Positions 8,460 to 17,287 of a DNA stretch of 64,000 bases are shown here, piece after piece (the first letter of the stretch is position 1; every line of letters begins with the position of its first letter). Source of the DNA: Bin5 sp965218625 (GTDB taxonomy: Bacteria > Chloroflexota > Anaerolineae > Caldilineales > Caldilineaceae). The stretch covers positions 67,448-131,447 of the forward strand of contig CBDCLG010000003.1 in assembly GCA_965218625.1 (NCBI GenBank), read 5' to 3'. The translations under genes and the position numbers were made by a program. The notes beneath the pieces are model-generated. The model was not told the DNA's origin. It was given only the letters and a program-made list of their open reading frames with translations, and did no database searches.

Positions 8460-8489
8460 TTGGATTGAAGGCGCGCCTTGTGATATGAT
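8460..8489 (+). promoter_or_regulatory. Candidate promoter for mutS2
   Basis: TTGGAT at 8460-8465 and TATGAT at 8484-8489 are 18 bases apart, with the mutS2 ATG 39 bases past the -10 element. The match is good but not perfect, and the region is otherwise short intergenic sequence. Confidence 0.55.
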
Positions 8490-8527
8490 CGCCGCGTGCT
8501 TTTCCTGTTTTTGCGCGGTGGCAAGCG

Positions 8528-11020
8528 ATGAATCCGCATACGATTCGCGTCCTTGAATACGATAAGATTCTCAATAGGCTGGCCACCTTTTGTTCCTTTT
8601 CCGGGGGCGAAGAGCTGGCGACTTCGTTGTTGCCCAGCGACGATCTGCGCACAATCGGCGAATGGATGGAGCAGACCGACGAAGCATGCAGGTTGCTCGA
8701 ACAGAAAACCGACATGTACTTCGGCGGCGTCCACGACATTCGCCAACTGATCGCCAAGTCCGAGCGCGGCAGCATATTGATCCCGACCGAGCTGGTCAAC
8801 GTGCGGACAACCCTCATGCGGGCACGGACGCTGCGCAATACGTTGACCCGCCTCAGCCGCCAGTTTCCGCGCCTGGCAGATATCGCCTTCGCCATCGAGC
8901 CTTGCGAACATGTAATCGGAGAAATCAGTCGCTGCATCAACGACCGCGCCGAAGTCGTTGACGGCGCCTCCGAGGACTTGGCACGCATTCGCGCGCAGCT
9001 GCGCGTGGCCCAGGACCGGCTTCTCAGCACGCTCGACCGGCTGGTGCAAAACGTCGAGATAACACCTTACTTGCAGGAGTCGATCGTCACCCAGCGTCAG
9101 GGACGTTACGTCATTCCCGTCCGCTCGGAGTTTAAGGGCCAGATTCAGGGGATCGTGCACGACCAGTCGGCCAGCGGAGCAACTTTTTTCATCGAACCGC
9201 TGACCGTGGTCGAGCAAAACAATGCCGTGAGAGAGCTGGAGCTGGACGAGGAAAAGGAGGTCCGGCGCATCCTGACCGAACTCTCGGACCTCGTGGCCGA
9301 GGAAGGGGCCTACATCAACCGGAATGTGCAGGTCCTATCACAACTCGATTTCACCTTTGCCAAGGCCAAATACGCACTTGAGTTAGGCGCTACTGCCCCC
9401 AGGGTCGTTCCCTTCAGTCAGAACCAGGCCGAGATTTTCGCTGGAATCGACGAGAAGTCCAACGAAGAACGTACGATTCAACATCCCGGTTCGATCCTGG
9501 AATTTCATCAGGCCCGTCACCCTCTGCTTGATCCGGGGGCGGTCGTGCCGATCGATGTCTATTTCAGCGACGATTGCTACCTGCTGGTCATAACCGGCCC
9601 CAATACGGGCGGCAAAACGGTCACGCTCAAGACCGTCGGCCTGCTTACCCTCATGGCCCAGTCCGGGTTGATGATTCCCGTCGAAGAGGGCAGCGAACTG
9701 TCGGTCTTTGAAGGCGTTTACGCCGACATCGGCGATGAACAGTCGATTGAGCAGAACCTGAGCACCTTCTCCAGCCACATGACCAACATCATCAGCATCC
9801 TGGAGGAGGCGGACCCCCGGAGTCTCGTTCTGCTTGATGAGTTAGGCGCGGGAACGGACCCGGAAGAAGGGTCGGCTCTGGCCGCGGCCCTGCTGGAAAA
9901 TCTGCGCGATAGGGGAATAACGACGCTTGCAACGACCCACTACAGCGATTTGAAGCTCTACGCCCACAACACGGCCGGCGTACGCAACGCCTCGGTCGAA
10001 TTCGATGTCGAAAACCTCAGCCCGACCTTCGAATTGAGCATCGGGCTTCCCGGTCGCTCGAACGCCCTGACGATAGCCCGGCGACTGGGACTGAACCCCG
10101 TCATCGTTGACGATGCCGAAAGAATTGTCCGGCCTGAATCCCTCGAGGTGGAGGGCATGCTTGAGGACGTACGGCGAGCGCGTCAGGAGGCTCGACGCGT
10201 GCTCGAGCAGACGAAAGAGCGTGAGCGCCACGCACAGGTCGTCGAAGAGGATCTGCGCTATCAGATGGCGAGCATCGAAGAAGCGCGCCGGCAGGTCGTT
10301 GCCGATACGCGCAATACGATGCAGAACGAACTGGCCGAGATACGTCGCGAAATCGAAAACTTCCGCCGCCAGATGGCAAAGGGCGGCGCCGGCACAGGCG
10401 CGGCGCATGCTCGGTTTCTTGCAGAGGCCCGCGAGGTCATTGGGCAAAGGGAAACGGACACCGACGGTCGTGTCGAGCAGGAGGTCGCCGCCCCGCAATC
10501 GGCGGGGGAACGGATTAGCGGCCCCATAGAAAAGGGCGACCGCGTCTTTGTGCCCAATCTGCAGGCAACAGGCGAAGTCCTCGGCGTTCACCTTCGCAAC
10601 GGAGCCGCCGACGAGGCCGACGTTCAGGTAGGCAACTTCCGCCTCAGGCTGCAGGTCCGCCGGCTGGAGCTCCGCAGCAAAGCCCAGGCGACGCCTGTGA
10701 ATGCATCGGAGAGCGCCGTGACGCTCCAGACCTCAGCCAAGCCGGGCTCGGACGGCAATGCCCCTGCTACGACCGAATTGGATTTGCGGGGAGAGCGTGT
10801 CGAGGCAGGACTGCAGCGGTTGGAAGGCTATCTCGATGACGCCTATCTGGAGAATCTGCCCTGGGTGCGGATCATTCACGGCAAAGGGACCGGGGCAATG
10901 CGGGATGCCGTGCGGGCTGCGCTGCAGGGACATCCTTTGGTCAGCAAGTACCGCCCCGGCGCGCTGGGAGAAGGCGATGACGGTGTCACGGTCGCCAGCC
11001 TGATGACCGACGAAGGATAG
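8528..11020 (+). CDS. mutS2: MutS2 family DNA/ribosome-associated ATPase with Smr domain
   Basis: The full-length product has 830 residues. The MutS core carries Walker A GPNTGGKT at about 357-364 and Walker B LVLLDELGAGTDPEEG near 432, followed by the ATTHYSDLK motif. A coiled-coil region near 540-630 is rich in Glu/Arg. The C-terminal Smr domain begins around 750, with TELDLRGERVEAGL and the HGKGTGAMRDAVR nuclease loop. MutS2 suppresses recombination and in some bacteria splits collided ribosomes; which role applies here is not visible. No MutL is nearby. A promoter-like pair precedes it. Confidence 0.95.
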   Translation: MNPHTIRVLEYDKILNRLATFCSFSGGEELATSLLPSDDLRTIGEWMEQTDEACRLLEQKTDMYFGGVHDIRQLIAKSERGSILIPTELVNVRTTLMRARTLRNTLTRLSRQFPRLADIAFAIEPCEHVIGEISRCINDRAEVVDGASEDLARIRAQLRVAQDRLLSTLDRLVQNVEITPYLQESIVTQRQGRYVIPVRSEFKGQIQGIVHDQSASGATFFIEPLTVVEQNNAVRELELDEEKEVRRILTELSDLVAEEGAYINRNVQVLSQLDFTFAKAKYALELGATAPRVVPFSQNQAEIFAGIDEKSNEERTIQHPGSILEFHQARHPLLDPGAVVPIDVYFSDDCYLLVITGPNTGGKTVTLKTVGLLTLMAQSGLMIPVEEGSELSVFEGVYADIGDEQSIEQNLSTFSSHMTNIISILEEADPRSLVLLDELGAGTDPEEGSALAAALLENLRDRGITTLATTHYSDLKLYAHNTAGVRNASVEFDVENLSPTFELSIGLPGRSNALTIARRLGLNPVIVDDAERIVRPESLEVEGMLEDVRRARQEARRVLEQTKERERHAQVVEEDLRYQMASIEEARRQVVADTRNTMQNELAEIRREIENFRRQMAKGGAGTGAAHARFLAEAREVIGQRETDTDGRVEQEVAAPQSAGERISGPIEKGDRVFVPNLQATGEVLGVHLRNGAADEADVQVGNFRLRLQVRRLELRSKAQATPVNASESAVTLQTSAKPGSDGNAPATTELDLRGERVEAGLQRLEGYLDDAYLENLPWVRIIHGKGTGAMRDAVRAALQGHPLVSKYRPGALGEGDDGVTVASLMTDEG

Positions 11021-11030
11021 ATTGCAACGC

Positions 11031-11765
11031 ATGGAACTGCGCGCTTACTGGGCGATTTTGCGAAGGCGATGGGTGGCCCCCGTACTGTTGCCTGTTCTGG
11101 TAGCGGTTTTGAGCGCAGCGCAGTTGCGGCCCTGGCAGGATCCTCCCCCTTCGTACGGCGTCACCATGCGCCTGCTTGTCGGCGTTCTACCCATCGAGGA
11201 GCCCGACGGTTACGATCCCCGATACTACGCCTGGATGACAAGCGAGTACCTGGTGGACGATTTCAGTGAGGTGCTGGCCACGGAGATGTTCGCAAGGGCT
11301 GTCAATGCCCGTCTCACCGAGAAGGGCCTCAGCATCCCGGCCAATCTGATTCGAGGCCACGCAAATACGGGTGAACAGCATCGCATCATCAGTCTTACAT
11401 TCACTTGGCACGATGCGGACGAATTGCAGGCGATTGCCGACGCAACTGTGGCTGAATTGGAGGAGAACGCCGAGTCGTACTTCGCCCAGCTGGGGACGGA
11501 CGACGCCGGCGTTGCGGTCCTGGATTCCCCCGTGGTGCACCGGCAAGGGCAGAGTGCCCGCGAACGAGTCGAATGGCCGCTAAGGATAATCCTGGCGGTC
11601 ATTGCCGGCATCGGGATCGCATTCTTGCGGGAGTATGTCGACGATACAGTGCGCCGCCGCGAGCAGCTGGAAGAGATGGGATTTACCGTGTTGGCAGCCG
11701 TGCCCAGGCGGGGCAATATTGGAATGACTCTGCGCGCCGCCTTGCCGCGCAGGCCCAGGTCATAG
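11031..11765 (+). CDS. Wzz-like polysaccharide chain-length/co-polymerase protein 1
   Basis: The 244-residue protein has the two-span layout of polysaccharide co-polymerases. There is an N-terminal span at about 14-32 after a basic RRR, a periplasmic-type loop of about 150 residues, and a second span near 185-203 (IILAVIAGIGIAFLREY), then a short cytoplasmic tail. It is small for the class and has no fused kinase domain. The start ATG at 11031 gives MELRAYWAILRRRW, typical of the family; a TTG at 11022 is an alternative. It begins 10 bases after mutS2 and precedes a second protein of the same layout, so the two may form a hetero-oligomer. This is inferred from topology. Confidence 0.65.
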   Translation: MELRAYWAILRRRWVAPVLLPVLVAVLSAAQLRPWQDPPPSYGVTMRLLVGVLPIEEPDGYDPRYYAWMTSEYLVDDFSEVLATEMFARAVNARLTEKGLSIPANLIRGHANTGEQHRIISLTFTWHDADELQAIADATVAELEENAESYFAQLGTDDAGVAVLDSPVVHRQGQSARERVEWPLRIILAVIAGIGIAFLREYVDDTVRRREQLEEMGFTVLAAVPRRGNIGMTLRAALPRRPRS

Positions 11766-11850
11766 TGATCGAAGACTCTTTGCGCTGCGCTTGCTGGGCG
11801 CTTGGCGCGCGGACCGGTGTGCCGGGGCGTCTTTCGAGACGGAGGGAACA

Positions 11851-12579
11851 ATGTTTCAGGAATATGGCGGAGTAATTCGACGATACGGCTGGATCGTTGT
11901 TTTGGCGGTTGTTTTGGCCGGTCTGCTTTCATACGGCGTCAGTTTTTTGCAGGAGGACATGTTCAGAGCGACTGTACTGGTCAGTTCCGTTCCTGCCCGG
12001 CCTGATTGGGGGCTGGGCAATACGGCCAAGGACTTGATGCGGAATTTCGCACTGAATCTGCGCACGCACGAGGTGGCAAGTGAGGTGATCGCCCGCGCGC
12101 AGCTGGATATGCACCCCAACGAGTTTCTGCGCCTGACACAGGTAATGCCGGAGTCTGAGAACTTTACCTTAAGACTTGAAGCCCGATCCCGGGACAGAAT
12201 CGTGGCTGAGAACATGGTGAAGACCTGGGCGGACTGGTTCGTCGATGAGCGGACCGCATACTACGCGCAGCAGGACAAGCGCGATCGCATTGAGGTCAAG
12301 ATGGTCACCAGGACGATCCAGGCCGTACAGTACCAGCCGCGGCCCCTCGTCAATGCCGTCGCCGGCAGCGTGCTCGGGCTCCTGCTTGGGATCGGGCTGA
12401 TCCTTTTGATCATGTTGGTGGAGGGCGGGCTCTTGCGCACCAAGGAATCCGTGGAGCGGACGCTCGCAATTCCCGTTTTGGGCGCAATCCCGGTGACGAC
12501 GGACAATGCGCCCTCCGGGAGAGACAAGCGGAAGAGAGGAAGGCCGGCATCAGCAGTCGCTGAACTGGGGACCGACTAG
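11851..12579 (+). CDS. Wzz-like polysaccharide chain-length/co-polymerase protein 2
   Basis: This 242-residue protein starts MFQEYGGVIRRYGWIVVL with a membrane span at 13-32, a loop of about 135 residues, and a second span at 168-191 preceded by YQPRP, the proline-rich element typical of co-polymerases. The tail holds SVERTLAIPVLGAIP, the conserved segment that normally leads into a BY-kinase domain, but here the kinase is a separate gene 84 bases downstream. The ATG at 11851 has GGAGGGAACA directly before it. It probably controls exopolysaccharide length or export at the inner membrane. Confidence 0.75.
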   Translation: MFQEYGGVIRRYGWIVVLAVVLAGLLSYGVSFLQEDMFRATVLVSSVPARPDWGLGNTAKDLMRNFALNLRTHEVASEVIARAQLDMHPNEFLRLTQVMPESENFTLRLEARSRDRIVAENMVKTWADWFVDERTAYYAQQDKRDRIEVKMVTRTIQAVQYQPRPLVNAVAGSVLGLLLGIGLILLIMLVEGGLLRTKESVERTLAIPVLGAIPVTTDNAPSGRDKRKRGRPASAVAELGTD

Positions 12580-12663
12580 CTTCCAGGTGGGTTGTCTGCG
12601 TGCATCCTGCGCAGCACCGGCCTTCCGGGTATCAATGCACAACAGGAACTTGAGGAATAACCG

Positions 12664-13314
12664 ATGTCCAATACGCTCGTGACCATCTCCGCACCGCGCA
12701 GTCCGGCTGCGGAAGCCTACCAGAGTTTGCGCACCAATATCGAGTTTTCGGCCCTCGACAGACCACTCCGTTCTCTTCTCGTTACCAGCCCCGATGCCGA
12801 AACCAGGACAAGTGAAGCCCTGGCAAATCTGGCCGTTGTCATGGCGGAGGCCGGAGACAGGGTAATCGTCGTTGACGGCGACCTGCGCATGCCGCAGCAA
12901 CATGAAATCTTCCAGGTCAGCAGCGATTCCGGGCTGTCAGACTGGCTGCTTGGCGGAGGGGAACCTCCGCTGACGCCGACGAGCGTCTCCCGGCTCAGGC
13001 TTCTCGCGGCCGGACCGCTTCCGCCGAATCCCGTCGCCCTTCTCAGTTACAACCGGCTTGCCGAGCTGTTGACCGCCCTCACAAGCGAGGCTGACTACGT
13101 TCTGGTTGATGCCCCTCCGGTCCTGGCTGTCACCGATGCAGCACTCTGGGCCAGCCAGGTGGACGGCGCGCTTCTGGCCTTCTCAGCCGGGCGCACCAAG
13201 AGGGAGCACGCCCAGCGTGCCAAGGAAGTGCTGGAAAGAGTACGCGCCAACATTGTCGGCGCCGTGCTGCTGGAGGCCGAGACCGCGACGGTTGGCGGAG
13301 AGTACGGGCAGTAA
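12664..13314 (+). CDS. BY-kinase-like (CpsD/CapB) protein lacking the Walker A lysine
   Basis: The 216-residue product aligns along its length with bacterial tyrosine kinases of the CpsD/CapB group. It opens with SPAAEAYQSLRTNIEFS and has Walker A' VIVVDGDLRMP (67-77) and Walker B YVLVDAPP (145-152). The Walker A segment is TSPDAETRTSEALANLA where families have a GxGKST core. The invariant lysine position is Thr49 and both glycines are gone. The C terminus has one tyrosine (GEYGQ) and no tyrosine cluster. ATP hydrolysis and autophosphorylation therefore look unlikely, so a structural partner for the two upstream membrane proteins is the better guess. Confidence 0.8.
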   Translation: MSNTLVTISAPRSPAAEAYQSLRTNIEFSALDRPLRSLLVTSPDAETRTSEALANLAVVMAEAGDRVIVVDGDLRMPQQHEIFQVSSDSGLSDWLLGGGEPPLTPTSVSRLRLLAAGPLPPNPVALLSYNRLAELLTALTSEADYVLVDAPPVLAVTDAALWASQVDGALLAFSAGRTKREHAQRAKEVLERVRANIVGAVLLEAETATVGGEYGQ

Positions 13315-13457
13315 TTGGACCGAATCGAAGGCGCCTGCATTCCATTTGTGCCGCCGAGTCAGACGACAGGGATCGATGTTGCAGCGGGAGGGGACGACGT
13401 CTCAATTTCTGATTTCATGCCTGTAAAGGCAGTCGCACTTGGTTTCGGAGATCTTTG

Positions 13458-14345
13458 GTGAAAGGGATACTCCTGGCTGGCGGCCACGGAACGCGCCTGT
13501 ATCCGCTGACGACCAGTCTGAGCAAGCAAATTCTGCCTGTATACGACAAACCGATGATCTACTACCCGCTTTCGATGCTGATGCTGGCGGGAATTCGGGA
13601 CATCCTGGTCGTCAGTACACCGACTGCGCTGCCCCTCTACCGAGAGCTCTTGCGGGATGGCGCACAGTGGGGGGTACGGTTCGCCTACGTCGAGCAGCAG
13701 AGGCCGCGCGGCATTGCCGATGCTTTCGTTGTAGGCAGAGATTTCGTCGGCGATTCGAGCGTTTGCCTCGCCTTGGGCGACAACATCTTCTATGGTCACG
13801 GGTTGCCGGAAAAACTGCAGGCCGCCGCGGCCATCGAGAAAGGCGCGTGCATATTCGCCTATCCCGTTTCCGATCCCAGCCGGTACGGCGTGGTGGAATT
13901 CGATGCCGCCGGAAAGGCGTTGAGTATCGAGGAAAAGCCCGCCTGTCCGCGGTCCAACTTTGCCGTGCCCGGTGTCTATTTCTATGACAACAGGGTGGTG
14001 GAAGTCGCCCCAGAGCTCGAACCGTCCGCACGCGGCGAAATCGAGATTACCGACATCAATAATTTCTATCTGGAACGCGGCGAGCTGCAGGTCGAAACGC
14101 TTGGCCGGGGATTCGCCTGGCTGGACGCCGGTACACACGAATCCTTACTCCAGGCGGCCAACTTTGTTCACGCCTTACAGGAAAGGCAGGGAATGATGAT
14201 CTCATGCCCGGAAGAGATCGCATTGAGGAAGGGCTTTATCAGCCGGGACCAATTTCGCGCCCTTGCAGAGGCGCTTCAGACGAATCGCTACGGCAAATAT
14301 CTTATGCAACTGCTTCGAGAGGAGTTCAGGGAGGCGCCGGAGTAA
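13458..14345 (+). CDS. rfbA: Glucose-1-phosphate thymidylyltransferase
   Basis: RfbA joins dTTP and glucose-1-phosphate to give dTDP-glucose, the first step of dTDP-deoxysugar synthesis. The 295-residue product has the nucleotide-binding start KGILLAGGHGTRLYPLT, then SKQILPVYDKPMIYYPLS, LGDNIFYG, and EEKP, and ends with the family helices (CPEEIALRKGFI). GTG at 13458 is preferred over TTG at 13455 because GGAG lies 7 bases upstream and the protein then begins MKGILLAGG. It is the short-form enzyme with the C-terminal allosteric helices. The stop overlaps the next start (TAATG). Confidence 0.95.
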   Translation: MKGILLAGGHGTRLYPLTTSLSKQILPVYDKPMIYYPLSMLMLAGIRDILVVSTPTALPLYRELLRDGAQWGVRFAYVEQQRPRGIADAFVVGRDFVGDSSVCLALGDNIFYGHGLPEKLQAAAAIEKGACIFAYPVSDPSRYGVVEFDAAGKALSIEEKPACPRSNFAVPGVYFYDNRVVEVAPELEPSARGEIEITDINNFYLERGELQVETLGRGFAWLDAGTHESLLQAANFVHALQERQGMMISCPEEIALRKGFISRDQFRALAEALQTNRYGKYLMQLLREEFREAPE

Positions 14346-15163
14346 TGGGGAACGGAAAGACGGGGGACCGGCCGCGCAACCTCAGCAGGAAGCCGCGTAG
14401 TAGCCTCATTCGCAGCGTGCCTGCCCTGGCGGCCCAGATCCGCCAGATCGACCGCTGCCCACTGCCCGCTTCCTCTACACAGGTCTTCTCAACGCGCACA
14501 CTGGCGCCGGCCTATCTTGTCCAGAATCATACCGGCGCCAAGGAATCCAAGACAGCAGTGACGACTGTGTCCCAAGTCGCGGATCGATTGCGCCGCATGG
14601 CGAAGGCTTACGGCGAATGGAAAGAGTTTGACATTTCGGCCTTCTTCGATCTCTGGCCCGAACATGCCCGCCGTCTCATCGCGCTGGAGGAGCGGGTAAG
14701 CACTGTGAATGTTACCTTCTATGCCGATATGCTGCTTCCTTCGTTTCAGCGCGTCGAGCAATACTGGGCGCAAGAGTTTTTCCCCGCCTATCAATCGGCG
14801 CAATCTTTCGCGCGCGGAGCGGAACATTGCTCGAGCTTCACTGCGCACTTCCTGGAGTTTGAACAGCCGAAAATGTGCGCTTACCTGGACAAGCTAGTCG
14901 CTATCGTGTCCGACGCACGGCGCGAGTTGTGGAATGACATCGGCTTCCTGGGCTCGACCGCGGGGGGCGATGAGAAGGCGCGCTGGCAGTGGGCCTGGCG
15001 CATGCCCCCGCCGCCGGGACTGGACGAGCGGCTCTTGCCCCTGCTGCGCCAATTGCCGACCCTGACGCTGGGCGTCGAGTTCCCCTTGCCGGCCTACCGT
15101 CAACCGGACCGCGTGCGTCGTCTGCGGCGTACGTGGGAAAGCGCCAGCTGGCGAGAGAGATAG
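14345..15163 (+). CDS. Unknown protein coupled to rfbA and rfbB
   Basis: I do not recognise this 272-residue protein. It overlaps the rfbA stop by one base and ends 29 bases before rfbB, so it is co-expressed with the dTDP-sugar genes. The first 60 residues are basic and Ser/Pro-rich. The middle (about 100-210) is predicted helical with many aromatics (YWAQEFFPAYQSAQSFARG, LWNDIGFL). The last 20 residues are very Arg-rich. There is no signal peptide, membrane span or known catalytic motif. A role in polysaccharide decoration or in regulating sugar synthesis is a guess from position only. Confidence 0.7.
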   Translation: MGNGKTGDRPRNLSRKPRSSLIRSVPALAAQIRQIDRCPLPASSTQVFSTRTLAPAYLVQNHTGAKESKTAVTTVSQVADRLRRMAKAYGEWKEFDISAFFDLWPEHARRLIALEERVSTVNVTFYADMLLPSFQRVEQYWAQEFFPAYQSAQSFARGAEHCSSFTAHFLEFEQPKMCAYLDKLVAIVSDARRELWNDIGFLGSTAGGDEKARWQWAWRMPPPPGLDERLLPLLRQLPTLTLGVEFPLPAYRQPDRVRRLRRTWESASWRER

Positions 15164-15192
15164 CGCATGGGGCGCACGAGACGGGTCCTCTG

Positions 15193-16230
15193 ATGGAAAA
15201 CATCCTGGTAACCGGCGGCGCCGGCTTCATCGGCTGTAACTTTGTACGCTTCCTTTTGCGTAACAAGCCGGGGGTGCAAGTTACGGTTTACGACAAGCTG
15301 ACCTATGCCGGTCGCCTCGAAAACCTGGCCGAGGTCGAAAGCCGCTTCGGCGCCCGCTACGCATTTGTGCACGGCGACATCTGCGATGCCTCGAAGGTGG
15401 AAGAAACCGTCGCCCGGTTTGACATCGATACAATCGTAAATTTCGCCGCCGAAACCCACGTGGACCGGTCGATACTCGATCCTGACTCCTTTGTCCGCAC
15501 CGACGTCTTCGGGACCTACGTCCTGCTCGAGGCGGCGCGCAAGCGCGGAAACCTTCGCTTCCACCAGGTCAGCACTGACGAAGTGTACGGACATATCGAA
15601 GGGAACCGCCGCTCGGGCGAGGGCGATCCCCTGGCGCCCCGCAGCCCCTATTCCGCCAGCAAAGCCAGCGCGGACCTTTTCGTCAACGCCTACTGCGTCA
15701 CATACGGTCTGCCGGTTACGATCAGCCGCGGCGCCAACAACGTCGGTCCTTACCAGTACCCCGAAAAGGTCGTCCCTCTCTTTATCACGAACGCGCTCAG
15801 CTCCCTTCCGTTGCCCGTCTATGGTGACGGCCAGCAGATGCGTGATTACCAGTACGTTTTTGACCACTGCTCGGCGATACTTCTGATCCTGCAAGAAGGC
15901 GGTTTCGGCGAAGCCTACAACGTCGGCACCGGCCGCGAAATGACCAATTTGGGCATGGTGGAGATTCTGCTCGACGAGCTGAATGCGCCCCGCAGCCTCA
16001 TTCAACACGTGGAAGACCGCGAAGGACACGACCGCCGCTACAGTCTGGACGTGGGCAAAGTGATGGCCCTGGGTTGGGAACCGGAACACGACCCGGAAGA
16101 GGCCATTCGGGCGACAGTCCGCTGGTACAGGGACAATGAGTCGTGGTGGAGACCGATTCGCAGCGGTGAGTTCCAGGAATACTACGATCGGGTATATGGG
16201 AACCGCAAGACGCTCGAAATCGACAGATGA
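15193..16230 (+). CDS. rfbB: dTDP-glucose 4,6-dehydratase
   Basis: RfbB converts dTDP-glucose to dTDP-4-keto-6-deoxyglucose, the precursor of rhamnose and related sugars. The 345-residue protein is a short-chain dehydrogenase of the extended type. It has NAD motif GGAGFIG at 8-14, ETHVDRSI, STDEVYG, and the catalytic PYSASKASAD, followed by SRGANNVGPYQYPEK. The ATG at 15193 gives MENILVTGG, the family start; the in-frame upstream extension to 14989 overlaps the preceding gene and is not used. The stop overlaps the next gene as ATGA. rfbC and rfbD are not in the window. Confidence 0.95.
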   Translation: MENILVTGGAGFIGCNFVRFLLRNKPGVQVTVYDKLTYAGRLENLAEVESRFGARYAFVHGDICDASKVEETVARFDIDTIVNFAAETHVDRSILDPDSFVRTDVFGTYVLLEAARKRGNLRFHQVSTDEVYGHIEGNRRSGEGDPLAPRSPYSASKASADLFVNAYCVTYGLPVTISRGANNVGPYQYPEKVVPLFITNALSSLPLPVYGDGQQMRDYQYVFDHCSAILLILQEGGFGEAYNVGTGREMTNLGMVEILLDELNAPRSLIQHVEDREGHDRRYSLDVGKVMALGWEPEHDPEEAIRATVRWYRDNESWWRPIRSGEFQEYYDRVYGNRKTLEIDR

Positions 16231-17135
16231 ATCCCTCTTCGATCCGCCCGGCCCAATCGGAAGACCTGCCGGAGATGCGCCGTCTGCTTGACGGCGGCTC
16301 GCGCTCGTTCGCAAATGTAGGCGCCGAAGACCTGCCCGGTCTGCTTCAAGGGAGCTCCGGGGCAGCCGTCCAGGTTGATGCGCGCAAGATATCGGGCTTC
16401 GTGGTCCTGCAACAAGAAGATTTCGCCGATGAACATTCCACCGACGCCCCTGCCAGGGTGTCCCTGCTGGCAACAGCCACGAAGTTTCCGGGGGCCAAGG
16501 CCCGCGAGCAGTTCTCGGCGCTCTTCGAGTGTGCCGGGCGGACGCTGCCAGCCCGGCCGGCCGGTCAGCTGTTCTACGCTTTGACCGACCAGAATTGGCT
16601 GCAAGCCAGCTTGAGTGAAGCCGGTTTTGCGCACTGCGACTCGATTCGCTTCTACGAAAGAAAAGGACCGGTCCCGCAGCCGCAACACCGGCCGGCCCGT
16701 CTGCTCCCAGCGGATCGTTCCGACTTTCCGCACCTTGCGCGCGTGGATGCAGCCGCATTCGAACCGCTCTGGCGCATGGGCGTTGCCGAATTGGCCCACC
16801 TGTACGAAGAATGTCGCGTTGAGGTCGCAGTCCGGGATGGCAAAAGGGTGGGATACGCTGCGCTGAACCTGTACACGGATGGGGACAGGCGCGACGAGAA
16901 ATCCGCTCAGCTCGTGAGGCTTGCTGTCCACCCGCATGCGCAGCATCTCGGCATTGGCAGACAGCTGCTGGTTTCAAGCCTTTGTCATGCCAGCTCGCTG
17001 GGCATTTACCGCGTTCTGCTCAATACGCAGGAGAGCAACCGTCACTCCCAGAGGCTCTATGAGTCGGTGCAATTCCGCAAGCGCGGCCGGGCAGTTCCGG
17101 TGTATGTCAAGAGGGATTGCATTCGCCGGGACTAG
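16227..17135 (+). CDS. GNAT acetyltransferase at the end of the polysaccharide cluster
   Basis: The 302-residue product has a GNAT domain in its C-terminal half. VRLAVHPHAQHLGIGRQLL forms the acetyl-CoA-binding strand and loop (Q/R-x-x-G-x-G/A variant), followed by NTQESNRHSQRLYESVQFRK. The N-terminal half resembles a degenerate GNAT repeat (SIRPAQSEDLPEMRRLLDGG). It overlaps rfbB by 4 bp, so it could acetylate a sugar-nucleotide or a glycosyl acceptor, but the substrate is not evident. Confidence 0.78.
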   Translation: MNPSSIRPAQSEDLPEMRRLLDGGSRSFANVGAEDLPGLLQGSSGAAVQVDARKISGFVVLQQEDFADEHSTDAPARVSLLATATKFPGAKAREQFSALFECAGRTLPARPAGQLFYALTDQNWLQASLSEAGFAHCDSIRFYERKGPVPQPQHRPARLLPADRSDFPHLARVDAAAFEPLWRMGVAELAHLYEECRVEVAVRDGKRVGYAALNLYTDGDRRDEKSAQLVRLAVHPHAQHLGIGRQLLVSSLCHASSLGIYRVLLNTQESNRHSQRLYESVQFRKRGRAVPVYVKRDCIRRD

Positions 17136-17287
17136 CGCCATATTCCGCGCCGGTACACGGTTCGACAACCTGCCAGGCCAGATGAATTCCCGGTCAGCAT
17201 TCGCACATTTCCCCGATAAGAGTTAGCCAGCACGCCACCATCGTTTCACGGTCATCAGGAAGACCAGCGGCAAGAACGGACAACTCC

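Noticed and set aside
12664..13314. Active BY-kinase
   Set aside because: The Walker A lysine and glycines are absent, so activity cannot be claimed.
15100..16977. 625-codon minus-strand open frame
   Set aside because: It lies antisense to rfbB and the acetyltransferase, both of which have clear domain motifs. High GC makes such shadow frames common.
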